Of a stretch of 64,000 nucleotides of DNA, positions 16,763 to 25,635 are shown in pieces. The stretch comes from Streptomyces europaeiscabiei. Its GTDB lineage: Bacteria; Actinomycetota; Actinomycetes; Streptomycetales; Streptomycetaceae. Under the pieces are notes generated by a model, which saw nothing but the letters and a program-made list of their open reading frames with translations, had not been told where the DNA came from and searched no databases. The position numbers and the translations under genes were made by a program. Within the stretch, counting starts at the first letter, position 1, and every line of letters begins with the position of its first letter. Location: the NCBI RefSeq assembly GCF_036346855.1, contig NZ_CP107841.1, positions 8,312,001 through 8,376,000 on the forward strand. Reading direction: 5' to 3'.

Positions 16763-16918
16763 ATGGACAGGTACGAGCAGCCCTTCGCCACGAGCGTCGT
16801 CAGGGACTTGCACGACACCTCACTGGACGAGGTGCCGGAGTCCGCTCAGGAGTCGGCCATGGCAAGGACGCTCGCAGGTGGCGGAGAGCCGGTGGCCGCC
16901 TTCCAGTCCTCGCTCTGA
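16763..16918 (+). CDS. fxsA: FxSxx-COOH cyclophane RiPP precursor peptide
   Basis: A 51-residue peptide that ends in AAFQSSL, so the final five residues F47-Q-S49-S-L51 fit the FxSxx-COOH rule that names this family. The rest is a charged leader with no signal peptide or membrane segment. ATG 16763 follows GAGGAG by 6 bp; the frame is open upstream but without family sense. The radical SAM gene starts 33 bp downstream. By family knowledge the maturase links the Phe ring to the Ser side of the FxS motif to form a three-residue cyclophane, and the core lies at the very C-terminus. The final product, its fate and its export are unknown. Confidence 0.9.
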   Translation: MDRYEQPFATSVVRDLHDTSLDEVPESAQESAMARTLAGGGEPVAAFQSSL

Positions 16919-16951
16919 CCGGCCTGGCCGGAACGACGAGGGATCGTACCG

Positions 16952-19411
16952 GTGACGGTGACGGTGACGGTGGCGGCGCGGCCCTTCCGCCAGTTCGTGA
17001 TCAAGGTGCACAGCCGCTGCGATCTGGCCTGTGACCACTGCTACGTCTACCAGCACGCCGACCAGAGCTGGCGCGGGCGTCCCGGGACGATGTCCGAGCG
17101 GACGTTCCGTCGTACGGCCGACCGGATCGCCGAGCACGCCGCCGCCCACCGGCTCACCCGTGTCCATGTCGTGCTGCACGGCGGCGAACCCCTGCTCGCC
17201 GGGAGGGAACGGCTGCGCGGCTTCGCCCGCGCACTGCGCTCGGCGCTGCACGGCGTGGCCGAACTCGATCTGCGCATGCAGACCAACGGGCTCCGACTGG
17301 ACGACGAGTTCTGCGCCATGCTCGTCGACGAGTCCATCGTCACCAGCATCTCGCTCGACGGGGACGAGACGTCCAACGACCGCCACCGGATCAGGCGGGA
17401 CGGCTCCGGCTCCTACCAGGACGTGGTGCGCGCGGTACGCCTTCTGGGTGCACCGGCCCACCGCGGCGCCTTCGGCGGGCTGCTCTGCACGATCGACGTC
17501 GAGAACGACCCCGTGGAGGTCTACCGGGCGCTGGCCGAACTCCGCCCGCCCGCCATCGACTTCCTGCTGCCGCACGCCACCTGGGAGTACCCGCCGCCCC
17601 GCCCCGGCTCAGAGACCGGCTCCGAATACGCCGACTGGTTGATCGCGGTGCACAAGCAGTGGACCGCGGACGGCATGCCGATGCGGATCCGGATGTTCGA
17701 GTCGATCAGTCGGCTGAGCCGAGGCCGCGGCAGCCTCACCGAGGCACTGGGGCTGGGCAGTTCGGACCTGCTCGTGGTCGAGACCGACGGCGCCGTCGAG
17801 CAGGCGGACTGGTTGAAAACGGCCTATCCGGGAGCTCCCGAGACCGGCATGCACATCACCACCCACCGTCTGGAGGAGGCCGCCGCACACCGGGGCATCC
17901 AGGCCCGCCGCGCCGGACTGGACGGGCTGAGCGCGCAGTGCCGCGCCTGCCCTGTCGTATCGGTGTGTGGCGGCGGCCTCTACGGACACCGCCACCGTGG
18001 GTCCAACGGTTTCGACAACCCCTCCGTCTACTGCGCGGACCTGTTGAAGACCATCGAGTACGTCCAGGCCACGGAACGCGACGACGCCGACGTCCGCCAC
18101 GGTTGGCACGGCCTGTCCTGGACACACTTCGACGAACTGGCCGCCGGACACGGCAGTACGGCGGCCGTCCGGTCGCTGGCCGCGGCACAGAACAGCCAGC
18201 GGCGGGCGCTGCTGGCGGCTGCCCGCCGCGCGGACATCCAGGGCCCGGGCCCCGACCCCGGGCTGGGGGCAGGTACGGCCACGGGGCCGCGCCCGGATCC
18301 GGGGATCGGCCCGGGGCTCGGCGGCTCGGCGGATTCGGCACCCGGCTGGGAGGCGGTCCTCGCCCTGCCCGCCGCCGCACTGGACGTGCTGCTGGCCGAC
18401 CCCTATCTACGCGTGTGGGCCCTCGCCTGCGGCCAGTCGGTGCGCCGACGGGCCGAGGGCCATCCGGCCGAGGCCGCGCTGGCGGCCGTCGCGCGCACCG
18501 GCGGCCGGCTGACCCTGGCCGTCCCGTTGCGCCACGGGCCCGAGGGCGCGGCGGTCCATCTGCCCGGCATCGGGCGGCTGTTGCTGCGCGGCGACAGTGG
18601 CGACCGGCGGTCCGGAACGCTCACCCTGACGGCCGCGGACGGCGCGCTCACCGTCGAAGGGCGCACCCTGGGCCGGGAGCAGCCACCCGACGGCATGACC
18701 TGGCAGCCGCTGCGACACCTGTCCACGGACGGGCCGGAAGTTGCCCTGGACGACCTCGACCCCGCCCGTGACTGCTACGGATACAAGCCCCTGCCCCGGC
18801 TGCCCGAGGCCGAATTCCGACGCTGGGAGGCGATGTTCGCGGAAGCCTGGCAGCTGATCCGAACCGAGTACCCCGACTACGCCCAGGGGATCGCCGCCGG
18901 CCTGACCACGGTGACCCCGCTCGCCCCCGCACCCTCCGGGGACGACGTCAGCGCCACCTCCCGGCACGCCTTCGGGGCCGTCGGCATCGCGCTGCCCCGC
19001 TCGGCCGAGGACCTGGCCATGCTGCTCATCCACGAGTACCAGCACGTCAAACTGGGCGCGATGCTTGACATGTTCGACCTGCTCGACGGCCTCGACGACC
19101 GCCGCCACCGAGTGCTGTGGCGGCCCGACCCCAGGCCGCTCGACGCCATCGTCCAGGGTGCGTACGCCCACCTCGCGGTCGCCGATGTGTGGCGGATCAG
19201 GGTCCGCCGCGGTGCGGCCGATGTCGGCACCGCCCTGTACGAACGCTCCCGCGTGGAGGCGGACAAATGGCGTACGGCGGTGCTGGACGCCCTCGACACC
19301 GTGGCCGGAACCGGCTCCTTGACCGCCCTGGGGCACCGCTTCGTGCGCGGGCTTCGGGGCGAGGCCGAAACACTGGGCGGAGTGGCTGAAAGCGGCCCGA
19401 TCGCGGTCTAA
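16952..19411 (+). CDS. fxsB: Radical SAM/SPASM cyclophane maturase FxsB fused to an HExxH domain
   Basis: An 819-residue enzyme with two parts. The radical SAM domain carries the [4Fe-4S] motif C23-x3-C27-x2-C30 (CDLACDHCYVY). The SPASM region has C330-R-A-C333, C339 in SVCGGG, and C361. The C-terminal domain has H694-E-Y-Q-H698 and, 42 residues later, H740 in GAYAHLAVADVW. This is the pattern of the mod_HExxH peptide-modification family, whose members include alpha-ketoglutarate-dependent peptide beta-hydroxylases. Many FxsB proteins carry an inactivated form of this extension, but here the metal ligands are all present. A low-complexity Gly/Pro linker (about residues 425-465) joins the parts. 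Four in-frame GTG codons (16952, 16958, 16964, 16970) could start it; the first is best placed after GAGGGA. Confidence 0.93.
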   Translation: MTVTVTVAARPFRQFVIKVHSRCDLACDHCYVYQHADQSWRGRPGTMSERTFRRTADRIAEHAAAHRLTRVHVVLHGGEPLLAGRERLRGFARALRSALHGVAELDLRMQTNGLRLDDEFCAMLVDESIVTSISLDGDETSNDRHRIRRDGSGSYQDVVRAVRLLGAPAHRGAFGGLLCTIDVENDPVEVYRALAELRPPAIDFLLPHATWEYPPPRPGSETGSEYADWLIAVHKQWTADGMPMRIRMFESISRLSRGRGSLTEALGLGSSDLLVVETDGAVEQADWLKTAYPGAPETGMHITTHRLEEAAAHRGIQARRAGLDGLSAQCRACPVVSVCGGGLYGHRHRGSNGFDNPSVYCADLLKTIEYVQATERDDADVRHGWHGLSWTHFDELAAGHGSTAAVRSLAAAQNSQRRALLAAARRADIQGPGPDPGLGAGTATGPRPDPGIGPGLGGSADSAPGWEAVLALPAAALDVLLADPYLRVWALACGQSVRRRAEGHPAEAALAAVARTGGRLTLAVPLRHGPEGAAVHLPGIGRLLLRGDSGDRRSGTLTLTAADGALTVEGRTLGREQPPDGMTWQPLRHLSTDGPEVALDDLDPARDCYGYKPLPRLPEAEFRRWEAMFAEAWQLIRTEYPDYAQGIAAGLTTVTPLAPAPSGDDVSATSRHAFGAVGIALPRSAEDLAMLLIHEYQHVKLGAMLDMFDLLDGLDDRRHRVLWRPDPRPLDAIVQGAYAHLAVADVWRIRVRRGAADVGTALYERSRVEADKWRTAVLDALDTVAGTGSLTALGHRFVRGLRGEAETLGGVAESGPIAV

Positions 19412-19586
19412 TGGTGGGCCAACTCCCGTTGTCCGTACCGGTGTCCGATGCAACTTGCTCTGGCCCGACCCCTGGCACCCACAGTGGTTTTCGCGTTCCA
19501 ATGGATCCTGGAGAAGATCCAGCTGTGATGTTCGGGGCCTGGGAGGGGGCCCGCGGTGGGCTACGGGGGAGGGGAAAGGCGAGTCC

Positions 19587-20237
19587 ATGGTTCAGGCGGC
19601 TTCTCAGGCGACCCGGTCGACGGTCTCCTCCAATCCTTATGTGTTCTTCATGAGCTATGCCCGGACGCCGCTGAAGGGGGCGCGGGGCATGAAGGACGAG
19701 TCGGATGTGGCGCTGGAGTCGTTCCACGCCCAGTTATGCAGCGCCATCATGCAGTTGACGGACCATGACGGCTTGGAATCGCCCGGTTTCCTCGACAAGG
19801 GAATGGACCCCGGCGACGACTGGGAGAGCAGGCTCAAACATGCTCTGGCCACCTGCCGGGTCTTCGTGCCGATCTATAACAGGCGGTACTTCGGAAGAGA
19901 ATGGTGCGGAAAGGAATGGGACGCCTTCGCACGGCGTCAGCAGCTCCGTACCAGGCCGTACACGGGCAACGCGATCATCCCCGTCCTCTGGGTGGGGGAG
20001 CAGCATCTGACGCTGCCGTCCATGGCGGCCAAGGTGCAGTACGCCCACCCCGATCTGGGTAAGGATTACCTGCAGTCCGGCCTCTACGGACTGAAGCAGG
20101 CGGGCCGCCACGCCAAGTACCGCAGCTCCGTGTGGGTGCTCGCCCAGATGATCGTCAAAGTGGCTCAGCAGACCAGCCTTGAACCGTGTGACGTGGAGCT
20201 GTTCAGTGACCTCCGGAATGTCTTCGAGGGGGAATAG
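19587..20237 (+). CDS. TIR-like protein of the FxSxx-COOH system (short form)
   Basis: A 216-residue soluble protein with a TIR-like fold. It begins VFFMSYAR (strand A), continues with CRVFVPIYNRRYFGREWCGKEW and ends with a hydrophobic helix. The WCGKEW segment places Glu110 where catalytic TIR NADases carry their glutamate (the WCxxE motif). ATG 19587 follows GGGGAGGGGAAAGG. The next gene, also TIR-like, starts 4 bp after its stop. It resembles FxsC but lacks the long C-terminal domain. TIR NADase activity is possible from the retained Glu but is inference. Confidence 0.82.
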   Translation: MVQAASQATRSTVSSNPYVFFMSYARTPLKGARGMKDESDVALESFHAQLCSAIMQLTDHDGLESPGFLDKGMDPGDDWESRLKHALATCRVFVPIYNRRYFGREWCGKEWDAFARRQQLRTRPYTGNAIIPVLWVGEQHLTLPSMAAKVQYAHPDLGKDYLQSGLYGLKQAGRHAKYRSSVWVLAQMIVKVAQQTSLEPCDVELFSDLRNVFEGE

Positions 20238-20241
20238 CGGG

Positions 20242-21582
20242 ATGCCGATGTTCTTCATGAGCTATGCACGGGTTCCTGCTCCCCGGCACCGGGACATCTC
20301 GCAGGACCCCAATCGCCTGGTTTTCCAGTTCTTCGACGAACTGTGCGGGAAAGTCGCGCGCCACGCGAGAGTGTCGCGGGAGGAGGCCGGTTTCGTCGAG
20401 CGGCCCGGGGCACCGGGAGAGAAGTCGATCAAGGCGCTCCTCGACTGCCAGGTCTTCGTCCCGCTGTACTCGCAGCGGTACTTCAGCAATCCGCAGTGCG
20501 GGCGTCAGTGGACCGCCGTCACCCAGGCAACGGCTCAGGGGGCCCGGCCCGGCATCGTCCCGGTGCTGTGGACGCCGTATTCGCCCACGTCGCTCCCCGA
20601 GAGGGTCAAGGAGCAGTACCCCGAGATGCCGGAAGGCTTCGGAGAAGCCGCCGAGAACTACGCCTCCATGGGACTGCACCGGCTGCTCGACCAGGTGCTC
20701 GACCTGACCGAACGGCCGGACCCGGAGGACGAGCACACGGCGGCGCAGTTCTCCGCCCAGGTCGCCCAGATGACCGACTGGCTCGCCAGGCGCATAGTCG
20801 ACGAGGCGGCCACCGTGCCCAGGCAGTCCCGTCCGTCCTCCGGCGGAGGACGGACGGCCGAACCCACGACACTGGCCGGGCTGGACGACGCCTTCGCCGA
20901 CCCGCCCTTCGCCTCCCCGCTGCACATCACCGTGCTCGCCCCGACCGAGGAACAGTTACCGGTCGGTCGTGACAACACGCGCTACGGACCCCGTGTCGAC
21001 GACTGGCGACCCTACGGCCAGGCGGTGGGACCGCTGGTCGAGCAGATGGAGGCCCTGGCCCGCAACCTCGGCTTCGAGCCCACCGTGCATCCCTTCCACA
21101 AGCACCAGGCAGAACTGAGGAGCACGGAGATCCCGACGGCTCCCTGGATTCTGGTGGTGGACCCCTGGGCCCTGGAGAATACCCAAATGGCCGGCCAGGC
21201 AAGGGAGTTCGACAGGGCCCGGCGACCGTGGACGGCGGTGCTGAGTACCCTGGCGGGGGACGATCTGCAGACCAAGGAGCAGTCCGATCGACTGCGTGGA
21301 CTGCTGCTGACGCACTTTCCCCGCTTCCTCAGCGAGGGGCGGGCGGGAGAGCAGGACGCGGTGCGTGGTCTGGCCGGGGCGGATGTCTTCACCCGCTGGT
21401 TCAGCGAGCTGGCCGAGGCAACCAAGATCCGGTATCTACGGTACATTCATTCGCAATTGTCCCGGAGCGGCGCTGACGCCCGGGATGTTCCGGAATCCGG
21501 TGCGGACCTGCCCCGACGGCCCGACGCCGGCAGGGACAACGGGGCACCTAGCGACGGACGTCGCGTGGAGGGCAGGCCATGA
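20242..21582 (+). CDS. fxsC: TIR-like protein FxsC
   Basis: A 446-residue protein whose first 190 residues repeat the TIR-like fold of the preceding gene (MFFMSYAR; CQVFVPLYSQRYFSNPQCGRQW). Here the residue matching the catalytic Glu is Gln89, so this copy is probably not an active NADase. After a polar linker (about 195-220) a second alpha/beta domain follows (HITVLAPTEEQLPVG to WILVVDPWALENTQ), the usual C-terminal part of FxsC, ending in a disordered Asp/Arg/Pro tail. Its stop overlaps the FxsT start (ATGA, 21579-21582), so the two are translationally coupled. Confidence 0.88.
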   Translation: MPMFFMSYARVPAPRHRDISQDPNRLVFQFFDELCGKVARHARVSREEAGFVERPGAPGEKSIKALLDCQVFVPLYSQRYFSNPQCGRQWTAVTQATAQGARPGIVPVLWTPYSPTSLPERVKEQYPEMPEGFGEAAENYASMGLHRLLDQVLDLTERPDPEDEHTAAQFSAQVAQMTDWLARRIVDEAATVPRQSRPSSGGGRTAEPTTLAGLDDAFADPPFASPLHITVLAPTEEQLPVGRDNTRYGPRVDDWRPYGQAVGPLVEQMEALARNLGFEPTVHPFHKHQAELRSTEIPTAPWILVVDPWALENTQMAGQAREFDRARRPWTAVLSTLAGDDLQTKEQSDRLRGLLLTHFPRFLSEGRAGEQDAVRGLAGADVFTRWFSELAEATKIRYLRYIHSQLSRSGADARDVPESGADLPRRPDAGRDNGAPSDGRRVEGRP

Positions 21583-24500
21583 CCGGCGACGACGCGGGCA
21601 GGATCATCACGTTCTACTCGTACAAGGGTGGTACGGGACGGACGATGGCGCTCGCCAACACGGCCTGGATCCTGGCCTCCGCGGGCAAGGCCGTCCTGGT
21701 CGTCGACTGGGACCTCGACGCTCCGGGCCTGGACCGCTTCCTGCATCCCTTCCTCAGCGAGAGCCAGCTGCGCTCCACGCCCGGGGTGCTCGAACTGGTC
21801 AGCCGTTCCACCCAGTCCATGCGCCAGTCCACCACCATCGCGGAGCAGAAGCGCCAGGGCGAACCGGACTCCGAACCGTCGCTCTCGGTCGACATGTGGG
21901 CGGCGGACGGCATCCCCCTCAACAGCTGCCTGATCCAGGTCGACTGGGACTTTCCCGAAGGGGGTCAGCTCTACTACCTCCCGGCAGGAACGAAGAACAA
22001 GGGCTACCTGTCGGCGTTCTCGCAGTTCGACTGGAAGCCCTTCATGGACGGGCCGCTGGCCACCAGGTTCCTGGAGGCGCTCAAGCGTGAGTTCGTCGGG
22101 AACTTCGACTACGTCCTCATCGACAGCCGCACCGGGCTCAACGACATCTCCGACATCTGCACCGTCAACCTGCCGCACACGCTGGTGACTTGCTTCACCC
22201 CGAGCAGCCAGAGCATCGAGGGCGCGGCCGGCGTGGCCGAGCGCATCGACGGGATGTACGGCAACCGGGACATCCGGATCCTGCCCGTCCCCATGCGGGT
22301 CGAGAACGCCGAGGCCGATCGGCTGGACGCGGCCCGAGGGCAGATCCAGTACCGCTTCGACCGGATCGTGCGCAAGCACATCGCTCATCAGGACCCGGAG
22401 GACTACTGGGGGCGCGTGGAGATCCCCTACCGGCCCATCTACTCCTACGAGGAGACACTGGCCCCCTTCCGCGAACAGCCAGGGGACCCCAAGAGCCTGC
22501 TCGCCGCCTACGAGAGACTCACCGAAGTCATCACGGAGGGCCAGGTCGACTCGATGCCGCGCATCGACGAGCCGCTGCGGCGCAAGACCCTGGAGCGGTA
22601 CACCCGGCACCGGCCCCCGCGCATCTCCGATGTGTACGTCAGCTTCGTTCCACAGGACCGGAGTTGGGCCCACTGGGCGGGCGCGGTCCTGGAGCAGGCC
22701 GGTTTCAAGGTGCACCTGGCGCAGGAGGGAACGGTCGAGAGCACGCTGCGCAGGGACGAGATCGAACGCGGCGTCGAGTCGGCCTCGCACACCCTGGTCA
22801 TCTTCTCCGAGGCCTATCTGAGATCGTCCCGATTCCGCACGACCTGGGAGGCGGTATACGCGGAGGGAGACCGCCGTGCCCACCAGCTGGTCTCGATGCA
22901 GGTCGACCGCAAGCTGTCGTTGGACGCGCCCTTCACGGAGCAACTCGCCGACATGACGCGTTGCGACACCGGAGAAGCAGGTCGCGAGGCGTTGCTGAGC
23001 AGCTTCGGCCGGTCGGTGGAGTCGCTGACCCGTAACCACTTCACGGGTGCCGAACAGAAACTGCCCCGCTTTCCGGGGGCGGAACCGCCGATCTTCTCGG
23101 TCCCGCTGCGCACCTCGTCCTTCACCGGCCGCACGGAACTGCTGGAGGGCATCCGCGGCAAGCTGTGGAGAGAGGACACCAGGGCCCTCGTCCTCAAGGG
23201 CATGGGCGGGGTGGGGAAGACCCTGCTGGCCCAGGAGTTCGCGTACCGCTACAGAAGCGACTACGACGTCATCTGGCACATCCAGGCCGAGCAGCGGATT
23301 CTGGCGGTCGAGCGGTACGCGGGCATGGCCGAGTCGCTGGGTCTGCCGGAGCGGACGAATCCCACGGACACGGCCAAGACGGTCTACGAGGCACTCAACC
23401 ACGGTGAGCCCTACGGAAGTTGGCTGCTCATCCTGGACAACGTGACGGAGGCCGACCACCTCCCCGAGTTCATGATGGACGGCCGGGGCGGCCACATTCT
23501 GATCACCAGTCAGCGCTCCGAGGGCTGGGGACGGTTCGTGGACACCGTCGACGTCCCCGTGTTCGAGCGGGACGAGAGCATCGCCCATCTGCACAGCCGC
23601 CTGCCGGACTGCGGCTGGCCGGAGGCCGACCAGATCGCGGAGGCGCTGGGCGACCTGCCGATCGCCATCGAACGGGCCGCGGCCTACATCGAGCAGACCA
23701 GGGTCGACGTCCGTGGTTACATCAAGCAGCTCCAGCCCCAGGCCACCGGGGCCCCCGCCGACAACACGGTCGGGGAGGTAGTCAAGTCCAGCACCAACAC
23801 CTGGGAGTTCGCCCTCGGACAGCTCAAGGAGAACTTCCCGCCGGCGGTGAAGCTCCTGCAGATCTGCTCGTACTACAGTCCCGAGCCGATCTCCATGGAC
23901 CTGCTGGAGGGCGTCGAGGTCTCCCGGGCCCTGGGCGGGGCCCGCACGGTCTCCCGCGCCTACAAGGAGCTGAGCCGCTTCTCGCTGGTCACGGTGGACC
24001 GGAAGGCCCGCAGCCTGACGGTGCACCGGATGATGCAGATCGCCATGCGGGAGGAGATGACCGAAGCGGAGCGCGAGGACGCCCGTGAGGTGGTCTATCG
24101 CTCGCTGATCGCCGCCAGGCCCAACGGGGACGACCCCGAGAACCCCAACACCTGGGAGAAGTACCGCATCATCTGGCCGCACCTCGGTACACCCTGGGCC
24201 GAGACGTCGTCGGACGAGGGCATCAGGGAACTCTTCGTGGACCGGGTCCGCCAGCTGCGCCGCAGGGGCGAGCTGACCCAGGCCATGGACTACAGCGTGC
24301 GACGGGTGGATGCGTGGACCGCGCAGGGTTCGCCGGACGAACGCTGGACGCTGCACATGCGCTTCCAGATCGCCAACATCCTGCGGGCGCAAGGAAGATA
24401 CGAGGAGTCGCTCTCGCTGGACCAGGAGATCCTGGAGCGACAGCTCGCCGTGCTCGACGACGAGGACGACCAGCACATCCTCATGACCACCAGTAGCATC

Positions 24501-25568
24501 GCGGCCGACCTGCGCGGTCTGGGCCGGCTGACGGAAGCTCTGCGGTACGACGAGGAGACGTACCAGAGATACGAGCTGATCTACGGAGAGGACCACGCCC
24601 GCACCCTCAGCGCGGCCAACAACCTCGCCGTCGCCCTCAGACTCTCCGGCGACTACTACAAGGCTCGTGAGCTGGACCGCAGGACACTGGAACTGCGTGA
24701 GGCGATCCAGCTCCACGACCATCCCCTGACCATCGAGTCGGCGGTCAATCTGGGCCGAGACCTGCGTGACTGCGGGGACTACGAGGAATCCGTCACCCTG
24801 CTGAAGCGCGCCTACGAACGCTGTCTGCGCAACCCGCGCCTCACCCAGGGCTCACCGACGGTACTCAACACGGCCAAGGGCCTGGCCGGTTCACTGCGCC
24901 GGGCGGGCCAGCCGGTGGAGGCCGAGGAACTTGTGCGCCATGTGCTCAGGAGCATGCCCGAAGGAGAGAAGGGATCGTCCTCGGAACGATCGCTGCTGGA
25001 GATGAGCCTGGCGGGCGACATGGCCGCCCAGGGCCGCGTCGATGATTCGCTGAGCCTGATCCGCAGGGTTCTGGACGACCTCAGGGACAACCTGGGAGAC
25101 GGGCACTCCCAGACGGTGTCCTGTTCGGTCAACTACGCGGTCCTGTTGCTCGACGACATGGCCTCCATCCGTCCGGAAACGGCGTCCAGGGCATGGGAGT
25201 TGCTGCTCCGGGCCCGGACGGCGTTCTGTGAACTCAACGGCGACCACCATCCCTATGTGCTCATCTGCCGCGCGAACCTCGCCGTCGCGGAGGCGGCGCT
25301 CGGCAAGTGGGAGGAGGCCAGGCAGACCAGCCACGACGCCTACGAACTGCTCAAGGAGGTTCTCGGACCCACGCATCCCTCGACGCTGACCTGCGCCGGG
25401 AACCTGGCCGTCGTCCTGAGCCACCTGGGCCGGGCCGACGAGGCCCGCACCAAGCACCATGACACTCTGGCAGCGCTGAGCAAGCGCATCGGCCGGGAGC
25501 ACCCCCGCGTGGTGGCCCTCCAGGAGTGGAAACTCAGCTGTCTCGACCTGGAGCCCCACCCGATCTAG
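21579..25568 (+). CDS. fxsT: FxSxx-COOH system MinD/TIR/NB-ARC/TPR protein FxsT
   Basis: A very large protein of 1,329 residues with four parts. Residues 1 to about 320 form a MinD/CobQ-like ATPase with a deviant Walker A (K16-GGTGRT) and a DWDLDAPGLD motif. Residues about 345-470 form a TIR-like domain (VYVSFVPQDRSWAHWAGAVL) in which the catalytic Glu position is Thr422. Residues about 505-850 form an NB-ARC/STAND NTPase (FTGRTELLEGI, then GMGGVGKT near 541-548, then WLLILDN). From about 890 to the end run TPR-type repeats. The layout is that of a STAND signal-transduction ATPase. It ends the fxs operon, before a hairpin at 25588. Confidence 0.9.
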   Translation: MTGDDAGRIITFYSYKGGTGRTMALANTAWILASAGKAVLVVDWDLDAPGLDRFLHPFLSESQLRSTPGVLELVSRSTQSMRQSTTIAEQKRQGEPDSEPSLSVDMWAADGIPLNSCLIQVDWDFPEGGQLYYLPAGTKNKGYLSAFSQFDWKPFMDGPLATRFLEALKREFVGNFDYVLIDSRTGLNDISDICTVNLPHTLVTCFTPSSQSIEGAAGVAERIDGMYGNRDIRILPVPMRVENAEADRLDAARGQIQYRFDRIVRKHIAHQDPEDYWGRVEIPYRPIYSYEETLAPFREQPGDPKSLLAAYERLTEVITEGQVDSMPRIDEPLRRKTLERYTRHRPPRISDVYVSFVPQDRSWAHWAGAVLEQAGFKVHLAQEGTVESTLRRDEIERGVESASHTLVIFSEAYLRSSRFRTTWEAVYAEGDRRAHQLVSMQVDRKLSLDAPFTEQLADMTRCDTGEAGREALLSSFGRSVESLTRNHFTGAEQKLPRFPGAEPPIFSVPLRTSSFTGRTELLEGIRGKLWREDTRALVLKGMGGVGKTLLAQEFAYRYRSDYDVIWHIQAEQRILAVERYAGMAESLGLPERTNPTDTAKTVYEALNHGEPYGSWLLILDNVTEADHLPEFMMDGRGGHILITSQRSEGWGRFVDTVDVPVFERDESIAHLHSRLPDCGWPEADQIAEALGDLPIAIERAAAYIEQTRVDVRGYIKQLQPQATGAPADNTVGEVVKSSTNTWEFALGQLKENFPPAVKLLQICSYYSPEPISMDLLEGVEVSRALGGARTVSRAYKELSRFSLVTVDRKARSLTVHRMMQIAMREEMTEAEREDAREVVYRSLIAARPNGDDPENPNTWEKYRIIWPHLGTPWAETSSDEGIRELFVDRVRQLRRRGELTQAMDYSVRRVDAWTAQGSPDERWTLHMRFQIANILRAQGRYEESLSLDQEILERQLAVLDDEDDQHILMTTSSIAADLRGLGRLTEALRYDEETYQRYELIYGEDHARTLSAANNLAVALRLSGDYYKARELDRRTLELREAIQLHDHPLTIESAVNLGRDLRDCGDYEESVTLLKRAYERCLRNPRLTQGSPTVLNTAKGLAGSLRRAGQPVEAEELVRHVLRSMPEGEKGSSSERSLLEMSLAGDMAAQGRVDDSLSLIRRVLDDLRDNLGDGHSQTVSCSVNYAVLLLDDMASIRPETASRAWELLLRARTAFCELNGDHHPYVLICRANLAVAEAALGKWEEARQTSHDAYELLKEVLGPTHPSTLTCAGNLAVVLSHLGRADEARTKHHDTLAALSKRIGREHPRVVALQEWKLSCLDLEPHPI

Positions 25569-25587
25569 GAGTCACGAGCCCCGTATG

Positions 25588-25619
25588 TGCGGCCGGTGCC
25601 GGTATCGGCAGCGGCCGCA
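25588..25619. terminator. Bidirectional hairpin between fxsT and a convergent hydrolase gene
   Basis: TGCGGCCG-G-TGCCG (25588-25601) pairs with CGGCA-G-CGGCCGCA (25606-25619) around a GTAT loop, with a single G-G mismatch. It fills the 67-bp gap between the fxsT stop and the minus-strand hydrolase stop. Confidence 0.82.
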
Positions 25620-25635
25620 GGCACTGCGGGGAGTA

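Noticed and set aside
21447..24722. A 1,091-codon minus-strand frame inside fxsT.
   Set aside because: It mirrors the TPR/NB-ARC gene codon by codon and has no start signal or known domain.
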